NCBI GenBank assembly: GCA_021768705.1
Contig: JAETUG010000004.1
Span: 52,425 to 116,424, forward strand
Reading direction: 5' to 3'
DNA length: 64,000 nt
Origin: Bacillota bacterium
GTDB taxonomy: Bacteria > Bacillota > Clostridia > Lachnospirales > Anaerotignaceae
Under the pieces are notes generated by a model, which searched no databases, was not told where the DNA came from, and worked only from the letters and a program-made list of their open reading frames with translations. The position numbers and the translations under genes were made by a program. Below are positions 62,897 to 64,000 of the stretch, one piece after another (the stretch's first letter is position 1; the number at the start of each line of letters is the position of its first letter).

Positions 62897-64000
62897 ATGG
62901 ACATTAAAAAATATATTCAAAATCTGGACTGGTGGTTGGTAGGCGCAGTCTGCCTGCTGGCTCTTTTTGGACTGGTCTGCATCGCCAGTGCGACCCGCAT
63001 CAACCTGGGGGAAAGCCCTTCCAATGTCATCAAACAGGGGGTGTTCCTGCTGATCGGGATTGTTCTGATGATCGTTGCCGCCAATGTAGATTATGAATAT
63101 TTCTCACAATTTTATATCCCGATTTACATTTTGAATATCCTGCTGCTTTTGGCAGTACTGTTCCTTGGTACCAACAATAAGGGGGCGACCCGTTGGATCG
63201 CCATCGGCCCTCTGACCATTCAGCCTTCGGAATTTGCCAAGGTCATCATGATATTCTGTCTGGCAAAGATCATCACCATGCGGCAAAAAACATTGAATGA
63301 CCTGCAAACTCTGGGATTTCTCTGTGTGGCAACGGGCATCCCGCTGATTTTGATTCAGAAACAGCCCGCCCTTTCCGCCAGCTTGGTTTTGGTGGCTATT
63401 TTCTGTATCGAGCTGTTCATTGCAGGGCTGGATTGGAGGATCATCCGCAATGTGTTGGTAGTCATTGTACCCATCGTGGTGCTGATCCTGTTCGACGTTA
63501 GCAGAGAGAATCCCCTGTTTACGGATAAGATCTTTGCGGAGCATCAGTTCAATCGTATCCTGTCCTTCGTGGACCCCAGCCGAGATGCCAGTCTGTATTA
63601 TCAGACGGAAAAATCCATCTCTGCCATCGGTTCCGGCCAGCTGATCGGGAAGGGGCTCTTCCATGGCACCTTGAATCAGCTGAGCTATCTGCCGGAGCCC
63701 CATAACGACTTCATTTTTTCCGTCATCGGGGAAGAATTTGGATTCTTCGGATGTATATTTGTCCTAGCCGTATTGCTTTTTATCGTTTTTCGGTGTATAG
63801 TAATAGCAATATCGGCCAGGGATACCTTCAGCCAGTTATTGGCAGCAGGCATCGCCGGCATGTTTGCGTTCCAGACTTTTGTAAACGCAGGCGTAGCCAC
63901 CGGCATCCTACCGAACACAGGTATGTCATTACCTTTTGTCAGCTACGGGGGCAGTTCTATGTGGACAAACATGATAGCCATCGGACTGATGTTAAACATA
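62897..64000 (+). CDS. rodA: Rod shape-determining SEDS glycosyltransferase RodA (cut by window end)
   Basis: 368 codons visible, with no stop before the edge. Ten or so membrane helices. SEDS motifs are GATRWIAIGPLTIQPSEFAK, LPEPHNDFIFSVIGEEFG and NTGMSLPFVSYGGSSM. RodA polymerises glycan strands together with PBP2, encoded 2 kb upstream. Start is the ATG at 62897 with TAGGAG upstream. Confidence 0.93.
   Translation, partial: MDIKKYIQNLDWWLVGAVCLLALFGLVCIASATRINLGESPSNVIKQGVFLLIGIVLMIVAANVDYEYFSQFYIPIYILNILLLLAVLFLGTNNKGATRWIAIGPLTIQPSEFAKVIMIFCLAKIITMRQKTLNDLQTLGFLCVATGIPLILIQKQPALSASLVLVAIFCIELFIAGLDWRIIRNVLVVIVPIVVLILFDVSRENPLFTDKIFAEHQFNRILSFVDPSRDASLYYQTEKSISAIGSGQLIGKGLFHGTLNQLSYLPEPHNDFIFSVIGEEFGFFGCIFVLAVLLFIVFRCIVIAISARDTFSQLLAAGIAGMFAFQTFVNAGVATGILPNTGMSLPFVSYGGSSMWTNMIAIGLMLNI

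Noticed and set aside
1-64000. tRNA, rRNA, tmRNA and insertion sequence transposase genes
   Set aside because: None recognised by reading both strands; a covariance-model search would be needed to exclude small ones.

Overview
The window looks like a chromosomal segment of an anaerobic member of the Clostridia, probably Lachnospiraceae-like; this is inferred from gene content only. Supporting signs are a six-gene Rnf complex, a dgt-dnaG-rpoD-trmK-NIF3 string, a T-box leader before alaS, BlaI/BlaR1 and RsiV-type regulation, and strong AGGAGG ribosome binding sites, some with TTG or GTG starts. Most of the sequence is dense housekeeping DNA.

Layout. 1-2.3 kb: TetR regulator, HlyD-type adaptor and the start of an ABC-2 permease (minus strand). 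2.5-6.3 kb: serine biosynthesis operon serC-serA-DUF1015. 6.4-13.3 kb: PTS EIIC-like permease, small proteins, gltX, an AI-2E family permease, an XRE/DUF6794-like divergent pair with two palindromic operators, an amidase and an MBL-fold hydrolase. 13.3-17 kb: BlaI with a BlaR1-type sensor fused to an M23 peptidase domain, then a beta-carbonic anhydrase. 17.1-18.8 kb: an AT-rich patch with an XRE regulator and three tandem ribbon-helix-helix genes, then rnpB on the minus strand. 18.7-26.5 kb: nucleoside kinase, NIF3, trmK, rpoD, dnaG, dgt. 26.7-28.6 kb: a metallophosphatase and small unknown proteins.

The most striking feature is at 28.7-36.5 kb. A compact subtilisin-like (S8) protease gene is split in two by an insertion of about 6.9 kb. 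The two halves share an exact 16-bp core at the junctions (28887-28902 and 35786-35801). Joining them at that core restores one open frame of about 293 codons with the complete Asp/His/Ser triad. The insert carries a serine recombinase, a whole TRAP transporter (dctP-dctQ-dctM plus a 29-residue membrane peptide), a divergent GntR/FCD regulator, a lipoprotein and a zinc-ribbon membrane protein. It looks like a site-specific integrative element with metabolic cargo, and it could be a reversible gene-disrupting element. A Shine-Dalgarno and GTG codon at the right junction could let the C-terminal half be translated alone.

From 36.5 to 46.3 kb come an unknown gene, an XRE regulator, brnQ, an ECF sigma factor with an RsiV-like anti-sigma factor, an FAD dehydrogenase behind a leader hairpin, and alaS behind a T-box. 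At 46.3-49.1 kb are a MocR/PdxR regulator and rpoN. At 49.6-54.7 kb is rnfCDGEAB, followed by a DUF4321 gene. At 55.2-64 kb is the shape and division cluster mreBCD, PBP2, minCDE and rodA (cut by the window end).

Two families of non-coding hairpin repeats are visible: one scattered in host intergenic gaps, and one seen only inside the inserted element. No CRISPR array, tRNA, rRNA or insertion-sequence transposase was recognised.
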